The notes: generated from the sequence alone by a model not told the origin. 64,000 nt of DNA from Melitaea cinxia (GCF_905220565.1 NC_059416.1:7626001-7690000); one strand, 5' to 3'; positions 1-12,898 are shown, counted from the first letter of the stretch. Program-made: numbers and translations.

Positions 1-576
1 ACTTCATGTTTAACGCGTACAACACACGGACGATGCACGTGCGCCAGTCATGAGCATGTCGGTGATGCGAACCCATAAGATTTTCTGCTACCAAAAAATG
101 CCCAACGCGGCTAAAAAAGTTTTCACTTTAATAAAATATTCGTTATTTCAAAAGAAAAATGGAGTACTCAGTACGGTATAAGCATTTTTCGATGTAAGAC
201 ATCTAAGCACTTAATAGTTTCAATCCATTAATGAATCACAGATCTAACCAAAGAACAATTTCAATTAATTAAAACCAATCGGATCGATGCATTTAAATCA
301 AATCTAATTGTGAATTAGTTTAGCTGCTAGTTAAGCCGGATATCGCCAGTTCTGTGCGTTATGCCGTCTGTGGCGCGGATGCGAGCAATTGAGACGTTAA
401 CAAGAACATCGCTTAGTTAGTTTACTCTCATTTTGTTGACAATTTTTATTTTTATTAATAGATATATCATACAGTAACTGTGGTAAACTGTGGTAATCCA
501 CGTTAATTTGAAGCCTGTAGCCTTCGTCTGTAAATGGACTATCCAAAACAAAAATAATCTTTCAATTTGAAACAGT
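1..576. other. Gene-free AT-rich sequence
   Basis: No ORF or recognised repeat. Holds one CACGTG E-box near base 37 and a GC-richer patch at 335-400; it might be upstream sequence of a gene to the left, but nothing proves it. Confidence 0.3.
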
Positions 577-905
577 CATCATCATCACTTCAGCCTATCG
601 CAGTCCACTGCTGGACATAAGCCTCCACAAGTTCACGCAAAATGGCATGAACTCATGTGTGTTGCACATAGTCACCACGCTTGGTGACCGCAGAGCTTAC
701 TTTGTCGCACCGAAGACGCTGCTGCTCACCTTCGGCCTGTGTATTTCAAAGCCAGCAGTTGGATGGTTACCCGCGATCAGTCGCTTTTTAGGGACCGAGT
801 ATGTAGTGGAACTGTGTTATCTCTTAGTCGCCTCTTACGACACCCACGGGAAGAGAGTGGGTGGCTATATTTTTTACTGCCGTAACCACACAGCAAAATC
901 CAACT
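577..905 (-). mobile_element. RTE-tailed non-autonomous retroposon, copy 1
   Basis: The minus strand runs from GTGTGGTTACGGCAGTAAAA through GTAAGAGGCGACTAAGAG to CCAGCAGTGGACTGCGATAG and a GATGAT tail. The apparent 86-residue ORF on the plus strand at 647-907 is inside it and is not a gene. Confidence 0.7.
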
Positions 906-1420
906 AGTAATTCTTTAAATTAGCGTGTTCGATCAAACAAATAAATAAACTCTTCAATTTAATAGTATGAATATAGATAGATAAGTATTTAAAATAAATG
1001 CAGATAAATAAAAAGATTATTCATACACAGTTCAAGAACAGACGTAAAAATAAAAATAGTAGAAAATATAACTCTTACCTAATTCCCAAATATCTTGAAT
1101 ATTTAAATAAGCCAAAATACTGTACAAATAATACAATGCAAAATTTATACAGAATTTTGCCTTTACATTCCACATACTTCTAACTCGACACTCATTTGAG
1201 CTTACTTTTATATGAAATATGGTTAATGTCAGAAGTAACCAAAATCACTCCACAGTAAATTGTCTTCGACGTAAGATATATACAGAACAAATATTCTGTT
1301 ATCACAACCAGTGTTTAGTCACTATTTCATCGAATTTATTTATACATTGTAATTTCCTTTATATAAAGGAAATCTTATTTGAGGAAATTTACTTGAGAAA
1401 CAAATTAACCATGATTCACA
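906..1420. other. Gene-free AT-rich sequence
   Basis: Three short frames (60-70 codons) of simple AT-rich composition; no family recognised. Confidence 0.4.
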
Positions 1421-1732
1421 TCTAATATATAAAATTCTCGTGTCGCGGTGTTTGTAGTTAAACTCCTCCGAAACGGCTTGACCGATTCTCATGAAATTTT
1501 GTGTGCATATTAGGTAGGTTTGAGAATCGAATAACATCTATTTTTCATCCCCCTAAATGTTAAGGGTAGTCCACCCCTAATTTTTTTTTAATTTTTAGAT
1601 AAATTATTTTATTTTATTTTATTATGATTTGGCGTTAAAAATACATACAACCCTAAGTTTTCATCCTTCTACCACCCACCCCTATTTTTAAATAGCGTTT
1701 AGCGGTAAGACAACGTTTGCCGAGTCAGCTAG
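1421..1732 (+). mobile_element. Non-autonomous Helitron-like element (family with CCTCCGAAACGGCTTGACCG)
   Basis: Starts TCTAATATATAAAATTCTCG after an A and ends GTCAGCTAG before a T, the A/TC...CTAG/T arrangement of Helitrons. The body contains CTCCTCCGAAACGGCTTGAC, shared with the interrupted copy at 44309-45202. 312 bp, no ORF. Confidence 0.7.
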
Positions 1733-2742
1733 TAGGTAGCTATATATTTTTCAAGCAATGTCTTATATCGTGATGTAAATTAAATAAAAATTAATTCCAA
1801 TTTGATTATTTAAGTTAATTCTTCACAATTTTACTTGTATATTTAAATAAACTAGTGACTGATTCAACATCTACCTACAGTTTGATGTAGTTAGTCAGAC
1901 TGCTATTAAACTGATGTTTAATAGAAATCCTTAAAAAAATAGTCTACTAAAATCAGCAACCCATACCATGTACATAACTCATAACTCATTATATTTACAA
2001 TATACTTACGATGGACAAAGACGATATTATGGCTAAAATAGCGATTTCTGCCAGGCAATTTTAGGAATAGGGACACGATACAGTAGGATTGATTTGTTTA
2101 ATGGCGTACGAAAAAAATGTTAAGGAAATTAATAAAAATGCTACTGCGATATAAGTATACGTACATAAATATTAAATGTTATATAACCATATAAGGTGTA
2201 AATAATGTCATATCAAAGTATTATTTATAAATGAGTAAGTTTATTACGACAACAATGACGTATTTAGCGAGTTTAATCATTCTGACTCAATTTGTTACTC
2301 AGTTAGGTCCAAGATCTGGTTCTTAGGTAATGTACATAAGAGTAGTATTAGTGTGTACAGTGAACTAATATGCGTGGTGTACATTCATGTACACATCATT
2401 ACTCTAATAAATACATTTTGTCCATCAGAAATAAAGGAAGGTATGGTACTAGCTCATAGTTAGCTGTGAACAATTTGCGTACTTTTTTCTCTCTGTATTT
2501 TAATTTTATTTCCCGTCCATACTCAGAAGAAATTTACGAGATGTTAAAGATAATATTACAAGAAAATTGAATCAAAATGTAATTATTTTTACAAATGATT
2601 TAAGTCTATAATAAAATTTCATCCACTGTTTTTCAGAGTTAGACATCGTTTTTTATTTTATATTTTTAATACGGATCCTACGGATTGTGTGCCCTTGTAA
2701 ATGATTAGAATTGAAGAAGGTAGTCATTGGTGAACCAATAAG
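1733..2742. other. Gene-free AT-rich sequence
   Basis: No coding signal or clear repeat seen. Confidence 0.4.
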
Positions 2743-3366
2743 ATAATTGTATTTGCTCGAAAATGAAAAAAAAACCGACTTCAATTACATCGACAAGTAA
2801 TACAACGTAGACCGACGAAAAAATAGTCAAGTAACTACGCGTTATCAAAGATTACTCAAAAAGTAGTTATCAGATCTCGATAAAATTTAAATGTGACCAC
2901 ATGATAAACATCAGCTTTCGATTAAATTAAAAATGATCAAAATCGGTATACCCAGTAAAAAGTTATGCGGATTTTTGAGAGTGGCCCTCGATTTCTTTGG
3001 GATCCCATCATCAAATCCTGGTTTCCTTATCATGGTACCAAAATAGGAATTTTTCCTTTCCAACAAAAAAAGAATTATCAAAATCGGTACATCCAGTAAA
3101 AAGTTATGTGTGTACTTCAATTATATCGACAAGTAATACAACGTAGGTCGACGAAAAAAGCGTCAAGTAAAAACGCATTATTAGATATAACTCGAAAAGT
3201 AGTTTCTAGATCTCATATAAATTTAAATGGGACCAAATGACACACACCACCTTTCGATTAAAATTTTTTTTGTCGAAATCGGTCCACCCAGTCAAAAGTT
3301 CTGAAGTCACATAAAAAAAAACAGTCGAATTGAGAACCTACTCCTTTTTTGGAAGTCGGTTAAAAA
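2743..3366 (+). repeat. ~600-bp lepidopteran element with AACCGACTTC / GAAGTCGGTT ends, copy 1
   Basis: Begins ATAATTGTATTTGCTCG, A-run, then ACCGACTTCAATTACATCGA, and ends TTTTGGAAGTCGGTTAAAAA. The body is two diverged direct halves: GTAGACCGACGAAAAAATAG...CCAGTAAAAAGTTATG, then GTAGGTCGACGAAAAAAGCG...CCAGTCAAAAGTTCTG. No coding potential. Confidence 0.75.
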
Positions 3367-4155
3367 TAGACTCTTATTGGTTCATAATAAATGACAGCCT
3401 TCTTAATAATCATACAATAAATACAACTAAGATTTTTCTCATTTTTTTTTTAGTTAGTTAAAAAGGGACAAGTGGACAAGGGTATTAAAAACCAACTCCA
3501 TTTTAGCCTCGTTAAAAATACTTTACCATACCTAAGTATGAACGGTAAAACAAGGCCTCAAGCTTATTTTATTTGTTGTGGATAGCGCTATCTGATAAAT
3601 GACGGTATCCAACTGATAAAAGTTTTTTGATACATTATTCTTTTTCAGCATTGTATTCCATTATATTTATGAGATATTTTTATTCGCAAATATGAATCTC
3701 GTTTAGTTTATTAATGGAGGCGAAACAGGTCTATCTATTCCTATTCTACCTCCTGCTGTTCTATGTCTAGTCTATTCGTAAATTATCTTCAGGATAAAAT
3801 TTACCCACAACCGATGAAACGGGCCCAAAAAGAAATTGTCGGTCTACAGATAAACCAGTAATATTGTCATTATGAACATACAACTAAGCCGGCACGTAAT
3901 GATCTTTCGGCATCGAGTAACTTTATATTAATTAAGGAGACGGCAGTATGAGATGTAGACTGCGTTGACTCTCGTTTGAACATATAAGCAGAAGTTATTT
4001 TAAATTGGTAACGTTCGGCCAATGGAATAGTCAAGATTCAATTTTTCAGTCTTGATACATGCCGGTCTTTATTACTTTTCTGTTTAGTTTATTTTATTTA
4101 ACTACTCTTTATTTATTTATTCATTTTCTAATATTAATATCTCCCTATGAATCAT
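3367..4155. other. Spacer between inverted repeat copies
   Basis: About 790 bases separating the inverted pair of AACCGACTTC elements; no ORF. Confidence 0.4.
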
Positions 4156-4768
4156 TTTTAACCGACTTCCAAAAAAGGAGGAGGTTCTCAATTCGACTGT
4201 ATTTTTTTTTAATGTATGTTACATCAGAACTTTTGACCGGGTAGACCGATTTCGACAAATTTTGTTTTAATCGAAAGGTGGTGTGTGCCAATTGGTCCCA
4301 TTTAAATTTATTTGAGATCTAACAACTACTTTTCGAGTTATATCTAATAATGCGTTTTTACTTGACGCTTTTTTCGTCGACCTACGTTGTATTATACCGC
4401 ATAACTTTCTACTGGACGTACGGATTTTGATAATTCTTTTTTTGTTGGAAAGGGGATATCCCTAGTTTGGTACCATGATAAGGAAACCAGGATCTGATGA
4501 TGGGATCCCAGAGAAATCGAGGGAAACTCTCGAAAATCCGCAATAACTTTTTACTGGGTGTACCGATTTTGATAAGTTTTAATTTAATCGAAAGCTGATG
4601 TTTATCATGTGGTCACATATAAATTTTATCGAGATCTGATAATTACTTTTTGAGTAATCTTTCATAACGCGTAGTTACTTGACTATTTTTTTCGTCGATC
4701 TACGTTGTATTACTTGTCAATGTAATTGAAGTCGGTTTTTTTTTCGTTTGCCTGCAAACACAATTATT
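4156..4768 (-). repeat. AACCGACTTC-ended element, copy 2 (inverted relative to copy 1)
   Basis: Full-length copy in the minus orientation, 790 bases from copy 1, forming a large inverted pair. The frame at 4059-4244 overlapping its start is not a gene. Confidence 0.75.
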
Positions 4769-5764
4769 TAAGAAGGATTGTGGATAGCTAGTGCAGCAAA
4801 TTAGTAAAAGTAATTGATTTAAGAATACGACTTTTTGTGATTTATGTCACTTGATTTGAAGTTTCGTTGAGAATAACTCTTATATAGGTACCTACAATTT
4901 TTGCATTTTATTTCGTAATTATTTTCAAGAATGATCATTTTATCTGATAAGTTGACCTTCAGATATTTCCTTTTTTCTCATGGATACTTTTATTTGATTT
5001 ACTACAACATAATCCAATTTGGTCTGTTCGATAGCCATTTTTCTTTTTCTCAGTAGGTATATTTACAACATTTTAGGAATGTTGGATATACAGTTCACCT
5101 ACAACTAAATTATAAGGAATCCTTAAATTATAATTTAGTTAAGACCGTCGGTAATACACCTTATAAGTAGCTACAGATAGACATACTAATTTTTTATTAT
5201 ATTTTTTAATGTGCATAAACACTTGTACGAGTGCATATAAGTCAGTATATATGTAGAGGTAAATTGGTAAGTTAGGTAGTCTATCCCTACCGAGCAAGTC
5301 TCGGTATAATTGACAGCAATTAGCATTAAGATACACTAAGGTATCAAGTACCAGGATGTTTTAGGTTAGTACGTTATTGTGCCAGTCCAATTCAACGAAT
5401 AGCTTATGCCTACAACGCTAATTTTGTTCAAACAGAAGTACTACTTAGATTTTTATTGCAACAAATAAAATACGTACCACTCGTTTTTTATTCTGCTTAG
5501 TCATACATTTATGATGCGGTCTTCTGCAATTGATTCAACACATACTGTAACACTTAACAATGTTTTTAACTGTCTATATAAAATGTACCTACATATTTTT
5601 AAGAGCCGAATATATTGTACTTTCTTTTCGAAAATATACTTATTTATTTTTAGGGGTGGTAATAAAAAGAAATAATGTGAAATATATATTACATAACGAC
5701 CAGTTTCAATCATCCACCGTTTAAAAATTAAAGTAGAACATATATTTCTTACATGTGTAAGAAA
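4769..5764. other. Gene-free AT-rich sequence
   Basis: Short low-complexity frames only. Confidence 0.4.
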
Positions 5765-5985
5765 AAAAAAATTGGTTGACTGTAAAGTTGGTTTACGGAC
5801 GAAAGTTTAACGTGACAACGTCATAACAAAACATCTCCTCGGACGTATTGGCCAATTGAGTGATAGAATACTATCACTGAGCGTAACGGGACAATGAGTG
5901 TAACGCAATGAGTCATCCTTTTACGTGCATGCCGCCGGCGTTCATCGTTTTATTAGACGTTGTCACGTCAAAAACCAAAACAAGC
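5765..5985. repeat. MITE-like element with ACGTGACAACGTC inverted repeats
   Basis: TTAACGTGACAACGTCATAA near 5808 and TTAGACGTTGTCACGTCAAA near 5951 form a long stem around a GC-richer core (CATGCCGCCGGCG). Outer ends not defined. Confidence 0.5.
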
Positions 5986-6208
5986 ATTACAATAAACAAA
6001 ATCATTAATATTTTATATCACGAATTTATTAGGAAACAGGAGTTGTAAAGCTGTTAATTTGTTTTACTGCGTATTGGATCAAACATTATTATACTTAGTG
6101 CTTAATCCAATATGCAGGCGACATACATACATGTGATAATTGTCAATCCAGACGACTTTAATTGGTGGTCATTACTGCATATTTTAGTTATATTCATTTT
6201 ATTGTATA

Positions 6209-6654
6209 CTAGCGACCCACCCCGGCTTCGCACGGGTGCAATGCTTTTACTAAATATACTACAGAATGTCTTTATTTATAGTGTGAAGCTAGCTTATAGC
6301 ATGGTTATTAACATAATAACAACAACATTCAAATATGCGTCATTAGACTACACGTTGTGACAGAGTGCATTGAAGAAATAAAGGACACTGCTCGTTCCCC
6401 GTAGGTGATAGCGTGATAATATGTAGCCTATATGTTGACCCGACTTCTTAATAATATTCGTGCCAAATTTGAAGTAAATCCATGCAGTACTTTTTGAGTT
6501 TATCCCGGACATAAATACAGACAAACAGACAAAAATTCTAAAAACTATATTTTTAGCTTCGGTATTGATTATAGATCACACCCCAAGTATTCTTCAAAAA
6601 AAAAATATTCGATGTACAGTTTTTACTTTCCTACCATTTTATTATATGCATAGA
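6209..6654 (-). mobile_element. Non-autonomous Helitron-like element
   Basis: On the minus strand it runs from TCTATGCATATAATAAAATG to a 3' end with CCGTGCGAAGCCGGGG-type sequence and CTAG followed by T. The small 82-residue frame at 6112-6360 crosses its edge and is not a gene. 446 bp. Confidence 0.6.
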
Positions 6655-6729
6655 TAAGATGCATAAATTTGACTGAAATACCCTAAATTTACACAAAATG
6701 TTCGTATGTAGTTTGTTTATAATTAAAAA

Positions 6730-6955
6730 TAGCTTTCTTGGGAGGGCACAGCAGTAAGTGTGGTAAGTCTTACTCAAAATCTGAAGCAGTCCGATTAGGG
6801 AAGTACTTGAGGTACTTGCAGATCACGGCCAAATACTGCTCTCAATTTGTGGTGTAATTGTGGTGAGTGAGCTAGCCAGAACTCCTGGTTATGCGTTACC
6901 ATCAGGTGGATGGTAAGCTTTATCACCATAGCGGAAAGAGAAAGAGTTTTTGAAT
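6730..6955 (-). repeat. Interspersed repeat with GTAAGCGATTACCG-type head, diverged copy
   Basis: Reverse complement resembles the 53122-53388 copy (TTACCATCAGGTGG and TCCGATTAGGGAAGTACTTG landmarks). Confidence 0.5.
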
Positions 6956-9527
6956 AGAATTCCTAAGAATTTCTATGATTTATTTTGTGAAACTACCATG
7001 TAGTGTAAAAAGTAAGGTTGAAGGTGCAAAAACTTTACGGTAAATTACTATGAACCTAACTCTATTTTTAACAAAAACAATAAACGCACTTTTGTTTATT
7101 GTTTCCCAAGATTAACATTTTGTACATTATTCCGTTTTGTTTATGATATTTCTTTATTCTAGCTTTAAGCGTATGCTTTTACAGCTTCCGAACCATATAA
7201 ATTCATCAAAAAATCTTCTTATTTTAAAAAGCAACATCAAAGGAAGAAGTGAATTTAGAAGAAAGAAGAAAACTAAATCATGTTCCTAAGTACTAGTGCC
7301 GCAGGAGTGATTTTGAATATCTCCTGCTGCTTAAGTGCTTATCAATAGATTTAGTATTACTACGTATGAGAAGAAGGAAGAAGAATATTACCTATATCTA
7401 ATTTTTAGAACACATTTCAAACCACAAAGGATTGCTACGAACTACTTTTAAGGGAATTACCACAATTGTCATAATGACACTTCCGATATGTTTCCGACGT
7501 TGTCATGGATGACTAAAATCTTCCATGATATCTTTTTTATTTTTTTTTAATGAATTGTGTTTTATTATTTATGAACATTGGTGTTATAATAATAAAAGTT
7601 CCTTTAATGCCGAAAGTCTTAGCTTCGATTCCTTTTCGGAGCCAGCTTGGAAAGCTTTATATATTTATAGTATTTATTACTTAACACAGTGTTTGCATGT
7701 TTGTTTATTTGTATGTGTGTTCTCGTTGTATTGTGTATCTTCAACGTGCTGTTATCACAAGCCTAGTAACAACCTATATAAATAAAATGATTCGATAAGT
7801 GTGTTGCTAAACAGATCACTCTAAAGTAGCTGAACTACTACGGGAAGTTTTTTTTTTGTTAAATTTTTTTTATACTTTGTAGAAGGTTCGTCTGCTAAGA
7901 ATCGTTAAGGAGTCCGCAGAAAATTGAGAAATTATAGAAAATATTATTACGATTATTAACTTTACGCGTTTGACAGTTCACAAGACAGGACGTCTGTAGT
8001 CATTAATATTTATAAAAAAAACTCAGATTAATAAATAAATAAAAAAGTTAAAAGTATTAGATACTATTCTATGTTATTTTATTAAGTATGTTAATTTAAT
8101 TTATTTACAATTTGTTTAAGTAAAGTACATTTGTGAACTGTATAATGATTGTCATAAATAAATCTATAAATAGTTATTATCATACAATATTTTTATATCA
8201 CGCAAATAAAAAATGTACATCAGAACGAGTGAGTCGATAATAATAAAAAAGTAATAAATACAATTTAAGATAGTTTACTATGTATATGTATTATAAACTC
8301 GCACGAAAAATACTAAACGATATTTGATGCGGATTTTTTTTCAGTTTGGTCTCTGAAGGTAGTTGCGCAGTTTACAATGAGACCTTTATAAAATTTGTTT
8401 GGCTTTTTTCACAAGTCGGTTTTTTTAGTTTGTAGTGGGCATGTTGATATAATTTAATAAAAATATGTTGCTATAACAGGTGGTTGTTATTTATAACACA
8501 AGCATTATATTTCCTTAGAAACAGTCGACCATGTTTGTGTTGTCAAAGATATTTTTTTCCTTGTCTTTAAACTGCAGCACACATGACCAAAAAGAAGAAT
8601 CGTGTCTTTTCAAATTACACTAAACCGCTTAAATCCTTATTTATTTATTTATTTTATTTCTTTAGTAAGAACCACCAACAGAATTACATGTTAAAAAAAA
8701 ATCACAATCAGTTTTATGCCAAGGTATTAAATATATACATATAATTCCTCTTAAAGGTAGTTACAGCTGCGCTTTAGACAATTAAGTCGTCTGCTTATTC
8801 AAATGATTTTGAACATACAAGATTTAAACAAAAAAAAAACCATACAAAATAAAGAACTAAATACATAACTATTACTATTATAAATTCATATAAATTAATA
8901 TTAGTGTTACATAGCTTTTGATTTGAGGAATCAAATGACGTTAATACTTTATGTGCTTAGATCGGGATTGTAATCTATAAAGAACTTAGCTAGATAACGA
9001 AGATGCACTTAGCAACGTGAAGTTAGCTAGCCAATGTACCTAGTATAACTTTTTACGTGCGTACACACACACTTTTTTATTTTATTTATTTATTCCGCCA
9101 GTGGCAACTGCATCGATACAAAGCAATGAATGTAAATACAAAAATAAACTTAAAACTAAATGTGCTGCCTTTTAAGGTCAATACAGCATGCAGTAATATG
9201 GAAGTAGGTACTTACAAATTAACAAAATTTCAATTCAACTCAATCCAATCTAAAAATAATTCTTGCTAGTTTTATGTTATGTTTATAAATAAAGCAACAT
9301 CAGATAGCAGCAAATAAACACGATTACCCGCTTATTAGTTATAAATATCAAGCGAACAAAAGACAAAACAAACAGTTAAGATTTTTGTAGAAATGTAAAG
9401 GTAACGTTAATATTACGTAAAATAAATAGTCGTTGTAACGTATTAGAATTGTAAATAAAAATAAATAAAAATTGTATAACAAAATAAGATTTTTCTTTTG
9501 GTAATAACAATATATTATATAATATTA
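6956..9527. other. Gene-free AT-rich sequence with possible LINE tails
   Basis: No gene. TTATTTATTTATTTTATTTC at ~8638 and TTATTTTATTTATTTATTCC at ~9077 look like minus-strand LINE 3' tails with ~100-200 bases of unidentified sequence attached. An A/G-rich stretch lies at 7250-7390. Confidence 0.35.
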
Positions 9528-10418
9528 CTAGCTTTTGCCCGCGGCTTCGCTCGCGCAGGAAACCTACCTGAGGAAGTACCTAAGGGTTTAGATATTAGAA
9601 GAAGATAAGATAATAAATAAGATTTATTTTATTAGCAATACCCATTTGTCAGTGGAAAAAATACCGTTATAAAGTTATCACACCTTGAAAAATCATAATC
9701 CTCATAAAATCGAAGTAATCTGATTTTTCATGCTCATGACCGACTGAGCTTTCTTGAAATCTCGACGACTGAAATCCGGTTGCTGAGACAAATTTCCTAG
9801 AAAAGGCAGAAAGGCGATGCCAGAATTATTGAATTATGGGAAAAATTATGGTACAAATTGTACTAAGTATACTCCAGCACAAATAAAACACTAATTCACA
9901 TTAATACTATAATGATGTATTTGAAGTTTGTAAACTTATAATTACTTATTTTTTTATTGGATTACACTTACGAAAGTTCGAATTGAATAGTCACCTCATA
10001 GTGGTGAAACGGGAGTTCAGTTTGTATTGGGAAACAATTTAATTAATTTCATGTCATGTCCGCCGTCTTAGACTTCGAAATAACTGCCATTTTCGCAATC
10101 AACGTCCCAAAAAGCATAAATAACGACACCCATGTCGATTATTAGGTATATTTACCCCATTTCACCCTCTAAGGGGATGATTTTCGAAAAATCACGAAAA
10201 ACGTATTTGCTTATTTATTTTTGGGAGAAATGTCTATTTAATATTGTTTTGCCATACAACTTTTGAACCACCATTTTACCTCTTTAGGGGTTGAATTTTG
10301 AAATATCATTCCTTATTCCTTGTATACATCATAAAGGGAAACTCTGTGCAAAATTTCAGCTTTTTAGATCCAAGAGTTTGGGCTGGGCGTTGATGACTTG
10401 TCTTTTTATATATAAAGA
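9528..10418 (-). mobile_element. Non-autonomous Helitron-like element
   Basis: Minus-strand start TCTTTATATATAAAAAGACA and end GCGAGCGAAGCCGCGGGC...CTAG|T. 891 bp, no ORF. The GC-rich end CGAAGCCGCGGGC is shared with the other Helitrons in the window. Confidence 0.65.
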
Positions 10419-10915
10419 TTAAAAGCACAAAAAAAAATTAAACTATAAAATTACAAAAATATAGATAAATATTGGCTACTAAATATACTACATTATAAGA
10501 CTAGGCTACATTATAAGAAAAAAAAAAACAATATAAAAAAATATTTCATTAAAACTTGGAAAAATATTTTATAACGCTATTTTTGCAAGGAATCGCCAAA
10601 TGGATCCAAGTTTTCACAATTTTCATTAAATAATTTGAATAATAGGGAAATTGGTGAGTTCATACTTCATACCCAAAACAGTCCTATAGTCTTGCAAGAA
10701 TAGAAATTGGCTTGCGTGGATTTCAGAGGGTACCTACGTTAAACTTAAGCTAGCAAGACTAAGCAAGAATAAGCAAGACCTAGCAAGACTTATATATGAA
10801 CATTAGATCCAATAAATCTCCTCATTTATTTAGACTTTGAATTTTAAAGTTCGATAGCCTGTGATTGTATGAATTTAACTCTTTGGCTTTATTCTCGGAA
10901 AATGCAGATGGTAAA

Positions 10916-11408
10916 GAAAATATCATCGATGCGGATCTCTCGCTATCAGCCTTGATTGTGGTTATGGTCGGCAGTGAGGAGAGCTGGGACGCAGTCCCCA
11001 CTTTCTGCAGTGCCGTAATGCTGCGGAAGGAAGCGGTTGAGCGGGAGCGGGAATAGGACCCAAACTCGCTCCCAACTCGTCGCGGAAGGCGCGATTGGCG
11101 ACGCATGGCTTACCTAGCCAATCTGCAGCCGTAACGCCGAACCAGCGGGTGATATACTGGGAGATTTATGGTCTGCATTCCCGAGGAGGGAGGCAACCTT
11201 AGTGTTCGAGGGAGCCTCTCGGAGGTCGCTTATGGTGACTAGCCCTAAATGGGCAACGCTGGCGGGATCGCGGAAGTGCTTAGCGTCTCCGTGATCCCAC
11301 CCCAGGCGAGCGAAAGAACACCCCAGAGGTCCGTGCGAATCGGACATACCCTCCAGTTCCCCCGGGCTGGAGGCATCCGTTAGAGATTTCCTCTGGGTCA
11401 AAAAAAAA
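10916..11408 (+). mobile_element. 5'-truncated R1-like LINE with poly(A) tail and 10-bp target duplication
   Basis: A ~490-base GC-richer island on the plus strand. Frame 10916-11056 reads LIVVMVGSEESWDAV, TFCSAVMLRKEAVERERE, the pattern at the C-terminus of R1-clade ORF2, followed by a stop and a 3'UTR ending in ten A's (11400-11409). Perfect AGATGGTAAA duplications flank it at 10906-10915 and 11409-11418. This is a dead 5'-truncated insertion, young enough to keep its duplication. Minus-strand ORFs across this island are shadows. Confidence 0.75.
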
Positions 11409-11909
11409 AGATGGTAAAATTTTCCTTTTAAGCTTACATTTAATTACCTGCTTAAGTGCTTATGGTCTCAAATTTAAGGCCATAAAATATTTTTATAAAA
11501 CTTGAACTAACAAATTTTAATATTATCATCAGCCTAAATACTAGTGCAGTCCAGAAATAACAAAGTTTAAAACCTTGTTTTATCGATTTACGGGGAAAGC
11601 TTCCTAAAATCCTTTCTTTATTAATATTTCTTACTCACGAGATCTCGTAATTAGTCAGTGAATGACTTTTTCATATTACAGTTTTTGCGGTGATAAAATT
11701 TTCACAGACAGCTAAACAGATAAAAATATGCTTAAAAATATTACGTTAATTCCGTTCAATCGTAGAAAGTTCAATGCGTAGCAAGCAGTGGTTAGTCATA
11801 AATGTAAGTATACAGGTAATACAGGTAAATATTTTCTTCAAAACCGGTTACATTGCTTTTAATTTTTTTCCGACTAGAAAAAAGGTCAGGCTCAACCAGA
11901 TCATGTATC

Positions 11910-12145
11910 TGGACCGCATCAGGATAGAATGATGCATGCCAGATCCGACAAGCTCTATCAGGATCAGGTCTAGTCCAGACAAGGATAGCCTGATGTAAAA
12001 TATAATCAAGTATGGTAAGGCATACTGGATCAGGACCCGGTCCGGTCCAGATCAGGATAGCCTGATGTAACATATAATCAAGTATGGTAACGCATATTGG
12101 ATCAGGACCCGGTCCGGTCCAGATCAGGATAGCCTGAAAGAAATT
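11910..12145. repeat. 72-bp tandem repeat, ~3 units
   Basis: AGGATAG landmarks at 11982, 12054 and 12126 give an exact 72-base period, with a fourth, irregular one at 11921. Units contain GGATCAGGACCCGGTCCGGT and TATAATCAAGTATGGTAA. The 132-residue minus-strand ORF with repeated TGPGPDP peptides is a by-product of the array. Confidence 0.85.
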
Positions 12146-12532
12146 ACGCGAACTGAGCCTAAATCGCGCTATTAATGATTTTAAGCGCACTTAGTATATA
12201 CAGTTATCAGGACAGTCTAGCGGGGAGTCAGTTTCTACACAGTGGAGCAGTCGTAAGTAATAGGAATAAGTTAATTAGTACTTAATTATTAGAAGTTAGT
12301 AAATAAAATTTAATTAATAATAATAATTAATTAATACTATAAAAATAAATAAAAATGATTAATATTTAAAGTAAAAACATAAATAAATAATACATTGGAA
12401 AAAATAAACGAAAAAAATATCATAATAATTATGTTAAGCAACATATTTATAATATCAATTCGCTTTTTTTTTGTTCAACAATTTTCTCAAAAATATACAT
12501 TCGTGTTTTTTAAAAGGAACGGACCGAACCGG

Positions 12533-12600
12533 CTGATCAGGATGAGATGAGATATCCTGATCTGGACCCGATCAGGAAATCTCATCTCATCCTGATCAGG
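12533..12600. repeat. Long GATC-rich palindrome (32-nt arms)
   Basis: CTGATCAGGATGAGATGAGA at 12533 is mirrored by the reverse complement of 12568-12599 with two mismatches, leaving a 3-4-base centre. It shares the CTGATCAGG/GATCAGGA core with the 72-bp array 400 bases to the left and with 12635-12645. Confidence 0.85.
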
Positions 12601-12898
12601 TGCAGACCAATCATCTGCGTTACGTGCCTTATCTAGTCCTGATCAGGCATGCCTGGTCCGGTCCTTCTAAGGAAGACGAAAAAATTTTTCTACTCGGGAT
12701 ATACATTACTTCTATAAATTCACATATAAAAGACAACGTCGCAACTGATAAATCAATTTTATTTATCGACTCCAGCCTTGATTAATAAATAAAGATAAAA
12801 GTTTGAAATTTTGAGATTTCATAGGCTAGATTATTTATACACTGTGGTATTTAAAAAAGGATTTTAGTTGTACTAGGGATGTCCAAAAAAGCAATTCG

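Noticed and set aside
647..907. 86-residue ORF, and similar ORFs at 22712-22903 and 63008-63395
   Set aside because: They are frames within the RTE-tailed retroposon copies.
11792..12190. 132-residue minus-strand ORF with repeated TGPGPDP peptides
   Set aside because: It is a translation of the 72-bp tandem array; the peptide periodicity follows the DNA repeat, and there is no start context or family.
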